From assembly GCA_006844705.1 (NCBI GenBank), contig SPJS01000060.1, positions 1-64,000 of the forward strand: a DNA stretch of 64,000 nucleotides, in the 5' to 3' direction. Of the stretch, positions 1 to 8,523 are shown one piece after another (the stretch's first letter is position 1; every line of letters starts with the position of its first letter). Made by a program: the position numbers and the translations under genes. Under the pieces are notes generated by a model that did no database searches, was not told where the DNA came from, and saw only the letters and a program-made list of their open reading frames with translations. Source of the DNA: Methylococcaceae bacterium (lineage in GTDB: Bacteria > Pseudomonadota > Gammaproteobacteria > Methylococcales > Methylomonadaceae).

Positions 1-110
1 CAGGCTTGGGCGCCACAGGCCAATGCCTCGATTGCAAGGATCAGTGCTTTGAAGCGAGCAGCGTGAATAGAGGGTAAGACATTATGCAAAAACTTAGATA
101 TTATTGACAT
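1..110 (-). mobile_element. IS4-type transposase, N-terminal fragment cut by the window edge
   Basis: Reading the minus strand from the ATG at 110, 36 codons are open to the window edge. They begin MSIISKFLHN and continue with a SIHAARFKALILAIEAL-like stretch. This matches my recollection of the N-terminal region of IS4-family DDE transposases, which have a conserved F-x-K/S-I-H-x-A-R motif followed by an alanine-rich helix. The catalytic core would lie outside the window, so whether the element is intact cannot be judged. A strong hairpin ends one base before the start codon (separate entry). Its neighbours on the inner side are further mobile-element debris. Confidence 0.7.
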
Positions 111-111
111 T

Positions 112-167
112 GTGTGCATCGGATCCCCCGAAAAGTGATGATTCGGAGGAAAAAATCCGGTGCACAC
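112..167. repeat. Long nested inverted repeat abutting the transposase start codon
   Basis: Positions 112-124 (GTGTGCATCGGAT) pair with 155-167 (ATCCGGTGCACAC) with one mismatch. Inside this, 125-132 pairs with 142-149 with one G-U in the transcript, leaving a nine-base loop and a five-base bulge. The total stem is about 21 bp. It ends one base before the transposase ATG and encloses the only G-rich stretch that could act as its ribosome binding site. It may be the terminal inverted repeat of the element and/or a structure that blocks translation from read-through transcripts, as known for IS10 and IS50. That role is inferred. Confidence 0.6.
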
Positions 168-230
168 GCTGTTTTAGATTAAGTATATCTCATAACTTAT
201 TGTTATAAAATGTTTATTTGTGGGGATACC

Positions 231-400
231 TCAGGGACAGACCACGATTAAGTAAGATAAAATGCCGCCAGATTTTAATTGACCTCAGTTTTTTATGCCA
301 CGTCGTCCCCGTTTGGTTTGTCCGAAGATACCTTTACATATTCAGAAAATCATGCGATCAGCCAATTTTGCTATCGCCGCAGTAGAATTATCCATAATCC
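231..400 (+). pseudogene. Decayed REP-associated tyrosine transposase (RAYT) start with REP-like leader
   Basis: The leader TCAGGGACAGACCACG (231-246) is a sequence I associate with RAYT elements. An ATG at 295 opens a frame starting MPRRPRLVCPKIPLHI. This is nearly the canonical start of TnpA_REP/IS200-like transposases, normally MPRRPRLVLPGIPHHI followed by the QRGNN motif. Here the QRGNN continuation is missing and the frame drifts into unrelated residues before stopping at 465. None of the HUH or tyrosine catalytic motifs is present, so it is a dead fragment. The neighbouring minus-strand gene ends at 410, inside the tail of this open frame. Confidence 0.6.
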
Positions 401-409
401 GACTTTTTG

Positions 410-865
410 TCACTGAAGTACCGGATGGGCTGATAGCGCAATGCGCTTCCCTTGAGCAAATGTAGATGTGACTTTATCTTTGAATTTTTCGTAAACGTCG
501 TTTCTTACCACTGGATCTTGATCAAGAAAAGAAGGCTGCGTATTGCCAGGGATGGGTTTTGTATTCAATGTTTGGACACAAGCACTTGATTCTTGATGGG
601 AAACATCGCTTATTTGTTGGGAAGTGGGAGATGCTTTATTCGCACTTTCACTGGACGCAATGCGCGTTTCAATGTTGAAAAATTTATGATGTAAAGTTTT
701 CAGCGATTGTTGGTTTTCTTCTACCATCCTCTCAAGTTTGTCCAGTTTATACCGTTGGGGTTTTGGCACAGGATTAGCTGCCAGATTAAAAAGCTGGGTC
801 AATATAAATGTTGAAATAGAAAAAATTATCAGCGTGCTGAAATAGCGAGTTCGTTTGATCATCAT
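410..865 (-). CDS. Hypothetical membrane-anchored protein with coiled-coil segment
   Basis: This 151-residue protein is not recognised. The N-terminus is basic (MMIKRTR) and followed by one hydrophobic segment at about residues 9-29, suggesting an uncleaved anchor or signal peptide. Residues 40-70 are charged and heptad-like (KLDKLERMVEENQQ), consistent with a short coiled coil. The remainder is polar and rich in Ser, Thr and Gln and would lie in the periplasm. Its stop lies close to a transposase remnant on the other strand, so the C-terminus may have been shortened. There is no operon partner. Start chosen at the double ATG; the second Met is equally possible. Confidence 0.5.
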   Translation of the reverse strand: MMIKRTRYFSTLIIFSISTFILTQLFNLAANPVPKPQRYKLDKLERMVEENQQSLKTLHHKFFNIETRIASSESANKASPTSQQISDVSHQESSACVQTLNTKPIPGNTQPSFLDQDPVVRNDVYEKFKDKVTSTFAQGKRIALSAHPVLQ

Positions 866-1106
866 GGCTTTATCCTCATTTTAAATTTATCCGTCATTGA
901 TGGGGGGCTGGAAAATAGATTTCAGCGAGAACTATGTTTCTTAATTTCGGGATAGGAAAACGCAAGATGTTTGATGAAGGAGCAGAAATAGTTGAAAAAG
1001 TGAAAAATTACCTATGGGCGAGGGAGATTGGAGAACACCGGGAATGAAGTGTAGGAGCTATCAGGTTGTTTTAAAACAATCAGTCAGGCATTAGGCGTTG
1101 GCTCAG

Positions 1107-1976
1107 CTAACTCAACATCTGTCGAATATGTTCGATTTCATCCTTGACCAGATCCAGGATGTTGATGCTTTGGTCGGCATCCAGCTGACCGGCGGCGATT
1201 TTTCTGTAGGCTGGCAATTCATCCATTTTGGGCATTTTCTTGATATCGATTTTGCCGATGTAGCTGTGCAATTGAGCAATCATGACAATATCGGTGTAAT
1301 CCACCTGATCGCCGCTGTCGCGATACCAGTCTTCTGAATGTTTGATGACCGCTTCAAAATCTTCGGGAAAATCCCATTTGCGAATAATTTGCAGGCCAAT
1401 TTCGCATTTTAATTCTTTAATGGTTTCCGCCAGGTCTTGAGGGTTGTCCAGAATATCGGCATGCTTGTCGGCATAGGCCAGAATAGGCACAATGCCGATA
1501 TCGTGGATTAATCCGGCTAGCATGGCACGGTCAGGATCAAACCCGGGAGTTTTGTGAGCAAACACTGCGCTAATTGCAGCGACGTAACTGCTGTGCGTCC
1601 ATAACTCCTGCATTTTGCGGCGAATTTTGGGCGAGCGCGCGTTGAAGACACCTTTCATGGCAAAGGCGGTGATGATGTTTTGCGAGACTTTTAATCCCAG
1701 GCGAGTCAGCGCCTCTGGACAACTCTCAATTTTGCGTCGTCCGCGGTACAGCGGGCTGTTGGAAATTTTGATCAGACGGGCCGTTATACTGGGATCAATC
1801 TGTACCACCCGTGCTATTTTGCTGCTGTTGGCTTTGTCGTCATTAATCGCGCGACGGATTTTGAATGACACGTCGGGTATGGTGGGCAATGCCAGTTTTT
1901 CAGACTGCATATACTGGTAGCAGTCTTTGTACAACCGGTTTTTTGCGAGGGTTGAAGATTCGGGGTTTTCAGTCAT
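1107..1976 (-). CDS. HDOD domain protein
   Basis: The 289-residue protein is essentially one HDOD domain. Residues about 28-230 contain the family hallmarks: LPTIPDVSFKIRRAINDD at the start, a DPSITARLIKISNSPLYRG segment, and LAGLIHDIGIVPIL, where an HD pair survives. HDOD proteins are signalling scaffolds related to HD-domain phosphohydrolases and usually lack nuclease or phosphodiesterase activity. They act in chemotaxis, motility or c-di-GMP circuits. No GGDEF, EAL or receiver domain is fused, and it stands alone, divergent from prmB. The partner cannot be named. Confidence 0.85.
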   Translation of the reverse strand: MTENPESSTLAKNRLYKDCYQYMQSEKLALPTIPDVSFKIRRAINDDKANSSKIARVVQIDPSITARLIKISNSPLYRGRRKIESCPEALTRLGLKVSQNIITAFAMKGVFNARSPKIRRKMQELWTHSSYVAAISAVFAHKTPGFDPDRAMLAGLIHDIGIVPILAYADKHADILDNPQDLAETIKELKCEIGLQIIRKWDFPEDFEAVIKHSEDWYRDSGDQVDYTDIVMIAQLHSYIGKIDIKKMPKMDELPAYRKIAAGQLDADQSINILDLVKDEIEHIRQMLS

Positions 1977-2236
1977 ACCTAACCCGGATAGTTGACCGGG
2001 GCGTTTTTGTTAAGGGTTGATGTCCAATGATTACAACCTGAATTCCGTGACTTCACTCCCACACAGGCCGCATTGAAGCCACGGATTCAAGTACAATTAA
2101 TAGTGCTCGATTTTTTACATCCCTGCAAGAATCATCTATAACCCGACAGACTCCCAGGGGCTTTATTCGAGCAAGCCTTTTCAGTTTAGTTTAAAATGCG
2201 CAGTCTTTGAAATGGTATGTTTTTCGTCGTTTATTC

Positions 2237-3166
2237 ATGTCTTTAGCATCGTCTGATGTCATCAATTCTTTAGTGACCCTCCGTGATTATATCCGCTGGG
2301 CGGCGAGTCGCTTTAGCGAAGCGCAATTGTGTTTTGGCCAGGGGACGATAACCGCACTGGATGAAGCGGCTGCATTGGTGTTATTCGCGGTACATCAACC
2401 GTATGAGCTGGCAGACAGCTATCTGGATTGCCATTTGACCACCGAGGAGCGCGAGAAAATTGTGTCGCTGGTCAGTCGCCGGGTGGAGGAGCGTTTGCCG
2501 TCAGCTTATCTGACCCATGATTCGGTGTTTGCCGGATTACATTTCTATGTGGATAGGCGGGTGCTGGTGCCGCGCTCGCCAGTGGCCGAGTTGATTGAAG
2601 AACGCTTTCAGCCGTGGATAGACGAAGATCAGGTGCACAGTGTGCTGGATTTATGTACCGGCAGTGCCTGCATCGCGATTGCCTGTGCCTATGCTTTTCC
2701 CCAGGCACAGGTGGATGCAGTCGAACTGAGTGAAGCTGCCTGCGCTGTTGCCAAAATTAATCTGGCTAAACATGGACTGACGGATACGCTTAATTTATAT
2801 CAGTCGGATTTGTTCTCATCTTTGCCTGATGCACAATACGATATTATTGTCAGCAATCCACCTTATGTCAGTACCGGTGAATGGGAAAACTTGCCCGCTG
2901 AATTTCGTGCCGAGCCGGACATGGGGTTTAAAGGTGGTGATGCGGGGCTGGATCTGGTGATTAAAATACTGGCGCATGCCGGCCGCTATTTGTCAGAGCA
3001 GGGCATTCTGGTGGTGGAAGTCGGCAGCAGTGCACAAACCCTGCAGGATAGATTTCCTGACGTGCCGTTTTACTGGCTGGACTTTGAACATGGCGGCGAT
3101 GGCGTGTTTTTACTGACCGCGGCACACGTGACTGAATATCAATCTCAATTTAATAACGCGTTATAA
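2237..3166 (+). CDS. prmB: 50S ribosomal protein L3 N5-glutamine methyltransferase
   Basis: PrmB methylates the glutamine of ribosomal protein L3 using S-adenosylmethionine. The 309-residue protein has the N-terminal helical domain of the HemK/PrmB group, a Rossmann methyltransferase core with the SAM motif [14 protein letters not shown], and the catalytic NPPY at about residues 210-213. It carries the [12 protein letters not shown] segment typical of PrmB rather than PrmC. I chose the ATG at 2237, which gives the usual family length; a TTG ten codons upstream is possible, and neither has a clear ribosome binding site. aroC follows after one base and an MFS transporter after that, an order common in gammaproteobacteria. 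Confidence 0.9.
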   Translation: MSLASSDVINSLVTLRDYIRWAASRFSEAQLCFGQGTITALDEAAALVLFAVHQPYELADSYLDCHLTTEEREKIVSLVSRRVEERLPSAYLTHDSVFAGLHFYVDRRVLVPRSPVAELIEERFQPWIDEDQVHSVLDLCTGSACIAIACAYAFPQAQVDAVELSEAACAVAKINLAKHGLTDTLNLYQSDLFSSLPDAQYDIIVSNPPYVSTGEWENLPAEFRAEPDMGFKGGDAGLDLVIKILAHAGRYLSEQGILVVEVGSSAQTLQDRFPDVPFYWLDFEHGGDGVFLLTAAHVTEYQSQFNNAL

Positions 3167-3167
3167 A

Positions 3168-4256
3168 ATGTCTGGAAATTCAATAGGAAAATTATTTATT
3201 GTTACCACGTTTGGTGAAAGTCACGGTCTGGCGCTGGGGGCTGTTGTGGATGGCTGTCCACCGGGACTGGAATTGAGTGAAGCTGATCTGCAGATTGATC
3301 TTGATCGCCGCAAACCGGGCACGTCGCGACATACCACCCAACGCAGAGAAGCTGACCAGGTAAAAATACTTTCAGGCGTGTTTGAAGGCAAAACCACCGG
3401 CACTTCAATTGGCCTGGTGATTGAAAATACCGACCAGCGTTCCAAGGATTATTCTGATATTGCAGAAAGTTTTCGCCCGGGGCATGCTGATTACAGTTAT
3501 CAGCAAAAATATGGTATCCGGGATTACCGTGGCGGCGGACGTTCTTCAGCACGGGAAACCGCCATGCGGGTGGCCGCTGGCGCCATTGCCAAAAAGTTTT
3601 TAAAAGAAAAATACGGCATTGAAGTGCGCGGTTATTTATCGCAGTTGGGGCCGATCAAAGTGGATAAGGTGGATTGGGATGTCATTGGCCGCAACCCGTT
3701 TTTTTGTCCGGATGAGAGCAAGGTGGCCGAGCTTGAGCACTACATGGATGCCTTGCGCAAAGAAGGTGATTCTATCGGTGCGCAGATTGATGTGGTTGCC
3801 AGCAATGTTCCTCCGGGGCTGGGCGAGCCGGTATTTGATCGTCTTGATGCAGAACTGGCGCATGCCCTGATGAGCATTAATGCGGTAAAAGGGGTGGAAA
3901 TAGGCGATGGCTTTGATTGTATCAGCAGCAAAGGCACTGCATTTCGTGATGAGATTACGCCGGAAGGCTTCCTCAGTAATCATGCCGGCGGCATTTTGGG
4001 CGGAATTTCCACCGGTCAGGATGTGGTGGCGCGGATAGCATTGAAACCGACGTCCAGTTTACGTATTCCGGGCAGAAGCATTAATACCCGGAGCGAACCG
4101 ATTGAAGTAGTCACCAAAGGCCGTCATGATCCTTGCGTCGGTATTCGTGCCGCACCAATTGCCGAGGCCATGATGGCTTTGACCCTGATGGATCACGTGT
4201 TACGCCATCGTGCGCAGAATGCCGATGTTGACAGTGGTTTGCCTGTTTTAAGATAA
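3168..4256 (+). CDS. aroC: Chorismate synthase
   Basis: AroC converts 5-enolpyruvylshikimate-3-phosphate to chorismate using reduced FMN, the last step of the shikimate pathway. The 362-residue length is standard. Signatures visible are [20 protein letters not shown] near the N-terminus, the RPGHADYSY motif around residue 104, the [10 protein letters not shown] motif around residue 125, and [14 protein letters not shown] near residue 280. It starts one base after the prmB stop, so the two are probably co-transcribed. The product feeds pabB, encoded about 5 kb downstream. Confidence 0.97.
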   Translation: MSGNSIGKLFIVTTFGESHGLALGAVVDGCPPGLELSEADLQIDLDRRKPGTSRHTTQRREADQVKILSGVFEGKTTGTSIGLVIENTDQRSKDYSDIAESFRPGHADYSYQQKYGIRDYRGGGRSSARETAMRVAAGAIAKKFLKEKYGIEVRGYLSQLGPIKVDKVDWDVIGRNPFFCPDESKVAELEHYMDALRKEGDSIGAQIDVVASNVPPGLGEPVFDRLDAELAHALMSINAVKGVEIGDGFDCISSKGTAFRDEITPEGFLSNHAGGILGGISTGQDVVARIALKPTSSLRIPGRSINTRSEPIEVVTKGRHDPCVGIRAAPIAEAMMALTLMDHVLRHRAQNADVDSGLPVLR

Positions 4257-4268
4257 GCCCGGCCCTGC

Positions 4269-5423
4269 ATGAAACTGCCCTATTGGCGCCTGTCTTCATT
4301 TTATTTTTTTTACTTTGCCACGTTGGGCAGCTTTGTTCCGTTCTGGAGTCTGTATCTGGAACATGCCGGTTTCAGTGCCCTGGAAATCGGCGAGCTCACC
4401 GCTTTGATGGTGGTGACCAAAATCATTGCGCCCAATATCTGGGGCTGGCTGGGAGATCGGCGTGGCAAAAGTCTGGGCATCATCCGTATTGCTTCATTTC
4501 TTGGTGCCTTGTGTTTTGCAGGTTTGTTCTTTGGCAAAGGTTATTGGTGGATCGCACTGATTACACTTAGTTTCAGCTTTTTCTGGCATGCGGCGCTACC
4601 CCAGTTTGAAACCGCCACTTTATTCCATTTAAAACACGATAATCATCGTTACAGCCAGATTCGCTTGTGGGGTTCGATTGGATTTATCGTCGCAGTGACC
4701 GGCATTGGTTATTTTCTGGATTATTTCAGTATTAATTTTCTGCCCTGGATGATCGTCATTCTGTTGTCATCCATCTGGCTGGCGACATTGGTGACGCCAG
4801 ATGTCAGAGCACGTACAAGCACCCATGATGCACTGAAAATCTGGCAGATTCTTGGCCAGCCGGAGATCATTGCGTTTTTTCTGGTGTACTTGCTGTTGCA
4901 ACTGGCACATGGGCCGTATTATGTGTTTTATTCGGTTAACCTGAGCCATCATGACTACAGCAAGACCCTGATCGGTATGTTGTGGGCTCTGGGGGTGGCT
5001 GCGGAAATAGTCCTGTTTGTCTTCATCAAACCCGTCTTGCGATGGATTTCATTACGTGCATTATTGCTGACAAGCATTTTTCTGAGTATATGCCGTTGGC
5101 TGTTGATTGCCCATTTTCCAGACACGGTTGGCATTGTGGTGTTTGCCCAGGTGTTGCACGCAGCAACCTATGGCGGTACCCATGTGGCAGCAATACATCT
5201 GGTGCAGGATTACTTTGGCATCCATCATCAGGGCAAAGGCCAGGCGCTGTATAGCAGCCTGTGTTTTGGCATCGGCGGGGTGCTGGGCAGTTTATACAGC
5301 GGTATTTTCTGGGACAGCCATGGGGCTGAGTTTGTGTTTGCGATTGCGGCGGCAATCTGTTGTTTAGCGTTTCTAATCGCCTTTATCTGGGTGGGTAGGG
5401 CAAAACCGGGTGAACTGGGGTAA
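4269..5423 (+). CDS. MFS transporter, phenylpropionate/LacY-like type
   Basis: This 384-residue inner-membrane protein has about twelve hydrophobic segments. It has the N-terminal layout of the MFS_1-like (HcaT/LacY-related) family: an early FYFFYFATLGSFVPFWSLYL segment and a DRRGKSLGIIR loop between helices 2 and 3. Members are proton symporters for small organic compounds, but the substrate here is unknown. It lies 12 bases behind aroC, and prmB-aroC-MFS is a recurring gammaproteobacterial arrangement. The C-terminal helices are hydrophobic to the end and the protein looks intact. Confidence 0.85.
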   Translation: MKLPYWRLSSFYFFYFATLGSFVPFWSLYLEHAGFSALEIGELTALMVVTKIIAPNIWGWLGDRRGKSLGIIRIASFLGALCFAGLFFGKGYWWIALITLSFSFFWHAALPQFETATLFHLKHDNHRYSQIRLWGSIGFIVAVTGIGYFLDYFSINFLPWMIVILLSSIWLATLVTPDVRARTSTHDALKIWQILGQPEIIAFFLVYLLLQLAHGPYYVFYSVNLSHHDYSKTLIGMLWALGVAAEIVLFVFIKPVLRWISLRALLLTSIFLSICRWLLIAHFPDTVGIVVFAQVLHAATYGGTHVAAIHLVQDYFGIHHQGKGQALYSSLCFGIGGVLGSLYSGIFWDSHGAEFVFAIAAAICCLAFLIAFIWVGRAKPGELG

Positions 5424-5465
5424 AATGGGCACATTTTATAAAGTCTCTGGTATGCAGGAAATTGA

Positions 5466-6080
5466 GTGTTTGAATTAATCAAAAATGGCGGCTGGATGAT
5501 GCTGCCGATCATTATGTGTTCTGTTGTGGCAATGGCTATTATCGGCGAACGATTCTGGACCTTGCGCCGCAGCAAGATTTTGCCGGTGGATCTGGTACCC
5601 AAAATCTGGCAATTACATCGCGAAAGAAAAATAGATGCGGTTACATTACGCCGGATCAAGGTAAGTTCTCCACTGGGCTCAGTGTTATCCGCCGGGTTGG
5701 CAAACAGTCGCCATGGCCGTGACATGATGAAAGTCAGTATCGAGGAAGCGGGCAGACAGGAAGTACATGCGTTGGAGAGATATCTGAATACATTGGGGAC
5801 GATTGCTTCAATTACGCCTCTGCTAGGTCTGTTGGGGACGGTCATCGGCATGATTAAAGTGTTCACTGCCATTATGATCAATGGCGTCAGTGATCCGGGA
5901 ATTCTGGCCGGAGGCATATCGGAAGCACTGATTACGACTGCAGCGGGTTTAACCGTGGCCATACCCAGTCTGATTTTTCATCGTTATTTTGAACGGCTGG
6001 TGGATGAGTATGTCGTCAAAATGGAAGAAGAAGCTTTGCATCTGATTGATGTCATGCAAGGCGAAAGGGAAGACAGTTGA
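5466..6080 (+). CDS. exbB: MotA/TolQ/ExbB proton channel family protein
   Basis: ExbB-type proteins form the pentameric proton channel that energises outer-membrane transport or envelope maintenance with ExbD and TonB. The 204-residue protein has a first membrane segment at about residues 10-28, a cytoplasmic loop, and two further segments containing the conserved TPLLGLLGTVIGMIKVF and GGISEALITTAAGLTVAIPS motifs. The start is GTG at 5466, preceded by an AGGAAATTGA stretch. Its stop overlaps the ATG of exbD. The exbB-exbD-lpxK-ycaR-kdsB order is also seen in Pseudomonas, where the pair is not tied to iron uptake. No TonB is encoded here. Confidence 0.92.
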   Translation: MFELIKNGGWMMLPIIMCSVVAMAIIGERFWTLRRSKILPVDLVPKIWQLHRERKIDAVTLRRIKVSSPLGSVLSAGLANSRHGRDMMKVSIEEAGRQEVHALERYLNTLGTIASITPLLGLLGTVIGMIKVFTAIMINGVSDPGILAGGISEALITTAAGLTVAIPSLIFHRYFERLVDEYVVKMEEEALHLIDVMQGEREDS

Positions 6081-6517
6081 TGGACTTTAACCGTAAAAAA
6101 CGCCCCCCCCTGGAAATTTCCATCACGCCGATGATAGATGTGGTGTTTTTACTGTTGATTTTCTTCATGGTGACCACCACATTTAATAAACAGACAGAAA
6201 TTAAAATTAATTTACCGGAAGCTAAAGGTGATGAAGTTAGCTCACAGGATAAGATGATCAAGCTGATGATTGATGAAGAAGGTTTGTATTTTATTGCCGA
6301 TGAAGAAGGAAAGTTTCATCAGTTGGTCAATCAAAAAACGGAGACTTTACGCCGTGCCTTGCAAAAAGCGGCCGGTGATGATCGCATGATTCCGTTTGTC
6401 ATCAGCGCGGATGCCAAAACACCTCATCAAGCCGTCGTGACTGCGTTGGATATTGCCAGTCAAACGGGATTCAAACGCATCACGTTTGCAACCAAGAATA
6501 TGCCGAATAAACCATGA
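6080..6517 (+). CDS. exbD: ExbD/TolR family biopolymer transport protein
   Basis: This is the single-span partner of the ExbB protein. The 145-residue protein has a short basic cytoplasmic tail, a membrane helix at about residues 17-38 (ISITPMIDVVFLLLIFFMV) containing the proton-accepting Asp of the family, and a periplasmic domain. I used the ATG at 6080, whose A overlaps the exbB stop; an in-frame TTG lies one codon earlier. The stop overlaps lpxK by four bases (ATGA), so translation is probably coupled. Confidence 0.92.
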   Translation: MDFNRKKRPPLEISITPMIDVVFLLLIFFMVTTTFNKQTEIKINLPEAKGDEVSSQDKMIKLMIDEEGLYFIADEEGKFHQLVNQKTETLRRALQKAAGDDRMIPFVISADAKTPHQAVVTALDIASQTGFKRITFATKNMPNKP

Positions 6518-7524
6518 TGAAACGATTTGTAAAATGGTTGCAGGATGCCTGGTATCAGGAGATGTATCTGTCTCCATTGCTGGTGCCGTTTTCCCTGTTT
6601 TTTCTGGATGCCGTGCGTTTTCGTCGTTACATGTACAAACTGGGGGTCAAGCGTTCTGTTCGTCTTCCTGTACCTGTCATTATTGTCGGTAATATCACGG
6701 TAGGGGGTACCGGAAAGACCCCGCTGGTAATTTGGCTGGCTAATTTCTTAAAGGAACAGGGATATCGGCCGGGTATTATCAGTCGTGGCTATGGCGGCGA
6801 AAAGCAGGTCAATCCTATGACGGTCAAGACTGACAGCACTCCGGATCAGGTAGGAGATGAACCGATGTTGCTGACCAGGCATGCTGATTGCCCCGTGGTC
6901 ATCTGCCATCAACGCGTCAAGGCCGGACAGTATTTGCTAAGCCATCATGACTGCAATATTGTGGTTGCCGATGATGGGTTGCAGCATTATGCGTTGCAGC
7001 GTGATATTGAAATTGCAGTTATTGATGGAGAACGGCGATTCGGCAATGGTTATTTATTACCTGCCGGGCCACTACGTGAACCGGTTGAAAGACTGCAGGA
7101 CGTCGATCTGGTGGTCGTTAACGGCATTGCCGAAGAAGACCGTGAGTTTTCAATGCGCATCACCGGGCTGGATGCCGTCAACCTGTCCAGTGGTGAAGTG
7201 ATGCCGCTGGTGAAGTTTGCCTCACAAAAATGTAAGGCGATTGCCGGCATAGGCAATCCCAAGCGTTTTTTTAATCATCTGCAACAAGCGGGGCTGACGT
7301 TCGACAGACTGGCATTTCCTGATCATCATGCTTTTTGTGCAGAAGATATTAATTTTAATGACCATGCGCCGGTATTGATGACGGAAAAAGATGCGGTTAA
7401 ATGTATCGATTTTGCCACTCCCTTGCACTGGTATGTGCCCGTCAAGGCACAGCCTCAACCCGCGTTTGAGCATCAATTATCAACCTTACTTGAGCACAAA
7501 ATAAATGGATACACAACTACTTGA
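6514..7524 (+). CDS. lpxK: Tetraacyldisaccharide 4'-kinase
   Basis: LpxK phosphorylates the 4' position of the lipid A disaccharide at the cytoplasmic face of the inner membrane. The 336-residue protein has an N-terminal amphipathic/hydrophobic stretch ([15 protein letters not shown]). It carries the P-loop [15 protein letters not shown] at about residues 57-71 and the ISRGYGG and DDGLQHY motifs of the family. The length is typical. It overlaps exbD upstream and the Trm112-type gene downstream by 20 bases, which places it firmly inside the exbB-kdsB operon. Confidence 0.96.
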   Translation: MMKRFVKWLQDAWYQEMYLSPLLVPFSLFFLDAVRFRRYMYKLGVKRSVRLPVPVIIVGNITVGGTGKTPLVIWLANFLKEQGYRPGIISRGYGGEKQVNPMTVKTDSTPDQVGDEPMLLTRHADCPVVICHQRVKAGQYLLSHHDCNIVVADDGLQHYALQRDIEIAVIDGERRFGNGYLLPAGPLREPVERLQDVDLVVVNGIAEEDREFSMRITGLDAVNLSSGEVMPLVKFASQKCKAIAGIGNPKRFFNHLQQAGLTFDRLAFPDHHAFCAEDINFNDHAPVLMTEKDAVKCIDFATPLHWYVPVKAQPQPAFEHQLSTLLEHKINGYTTT

Positions 7525-7696
7525 AATTCTGGCTTGCCCGATTTGTAAAAGCCCTTTGATATATCACAAAGAGACACAGGAGTTGATCTGCAAGCCGGAT
7601 CGACTGGCTTTTCCCATTCGTGATGATATCCCGGTGATGCTGGAAGATGAAGCCAGGGAGGTAACAGATGAAGAAGTGGAAGCTTTAAAATCATGA
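7505..7696 (+). CDS. ycaR: Trm112/YcaR family small protein
   Basis: This 63-residue protein belongs to the Trm112-like family: [14 protein letters not shown] at the start and the [12 protein letters not shown] block in the middle. Only one CxxC is retained (residues 11-14), plus a single Cys further on. Eukaryotic Trm112 is an activator of methyltransferases; the bacterial role is unproven. The gene overlaps the end of lpxK and the start of kdsB, the standard position for this family between two lipopolysaccharide genes. Confidence 0.92.
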   Translation: MDTQLLEILACPICKSPLIYHKETQELICKPDRLAFPIRDDIPVMLEDEAREVTDEEVEALKS

Positions 7697-8472
7697 ACAC
7701 TGATTTTAAGGTGGTTATTCCGGCCCGTTATGGCTCCAGTCGCTTGCCGGGAAAACCGTTATTACCTATTGCCGGCAAGCCGATGATTGCCCATGTGTGT
7801 GAACGGGCCAGAGAAGCCAATGCACAGCAAGTCGTGGTGGCCACCGATGATAAGCGGATTCAATCCCAGGTGGAGGCGATAGGTATCGATGTAGTAATGA
7901 CTGATCCGGATCACCAGTCAGGGACTGAACGCATTGCCGAAGTTGCCGAGACTATGGGGTGGTCTGATGACACCGTCATTGTTAATTTGCAGGGAGACGA
8001 GCCGTTAATCCCCGCCAGTTATATTAATGATGTTGCTTATATTCTGGCTTCTCAAACAGAAGCGGGAATGTCGACCTTGGCGGCCATCATTGATGAGGCG
8101 GAAGAAATTTTCAATCCCAATGCCGTCAAGGTTGTGCTTGACCGGCAAGGATATGCGATGTACTTCAGTCGTGCATCAATTCCATGGGACCGAGACAATT
8201 TCCCACAGTCCTTTAAGCAGCATGAGCGCTGTCCAGTGCTCAGGCATATTGGTATGTATGCCTACACGGTGGCGTTTTTAAAACGCTATTGCCAATGGAC
8301 ATCTTCCGCATTGGAAAAAGTGGAATCACTGGAGCAATTGCGTGTGTTATGGCAAGGGGAAAAAATCATCGTACATACGGTTGCGGCAACGCCGCCGGCA
8401 GGTGTGGATACGCAGGAAGACCTGAAGCGGGTTGAAGCGCAATTACAGCATCAGCAGACAGCGGACGTTTAA
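7693..8472 (+). CDS. kdsB: 3-deoxy-manno-octulosonate cytidylyltransferase
   Basis: KdsB makes CMP-Kdo from CTP and Kdo, activating the sugar for lipopolysaccharide inner-core synthesis. The 259-residue protein shows the nucleotidyltransferase signature [15 protein letters not shown] at residues 10-24. It also has the [10 protein letters not shown] and [11 protein letters not shown] motifs and the [15 protein letters not shown]-terminal block. It overlaps the preceding Trm112-type gene by four bases and is the last gene of the exbB-kdsB operon. A gap of about 50 bases separates it from pabB. Confidence 0.97.
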   Translation: MNTDFKVVIPARYGSSRLPGKPLLPIAGKPMIAHVCERAREANAQQVVVATDDKRIQSQVEAIGIDVVMTDPDHQSGTERIAEVAETMGWSDDTVIVNLQGDEPLIPASYINDVAYILASQTEAGMSTLAAIIDEAEEIFNPNAVKVVLDRQGYAMYFSRASIPWDRDNFPQSFKQHERCPVLRHIGMYAYTVAFLKRYCQWTSSALEKVESLEQLRVLWQGEKIIVHTVAATPPAGVDTQEDLKRVEAQLQHQQTADV

Positions 8473-8523
8473 ATACCAAGGTAATGTCATTTGTAAACGA
8501 TTGTATTGAGATTTCGATTTAGC

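Noticed and set aside
1066..1079. Perfect palindrome TTGTTTTAAAACAA downstream of the HDOD gene
   Set aside because: It is all A/T except for two base pairs, has no loop or T-tract typical of a terminator, and matches no operator I know; such palindromes are expected by chance in AT-rich gaps.
5228..5962. Minus-strand open frame of 244 codons opposite the MFS and exbB genes
   Set aside because: It spans the ends of two well-supported plus-strand genes and the gap between them, has low-complexity composition and no family features.
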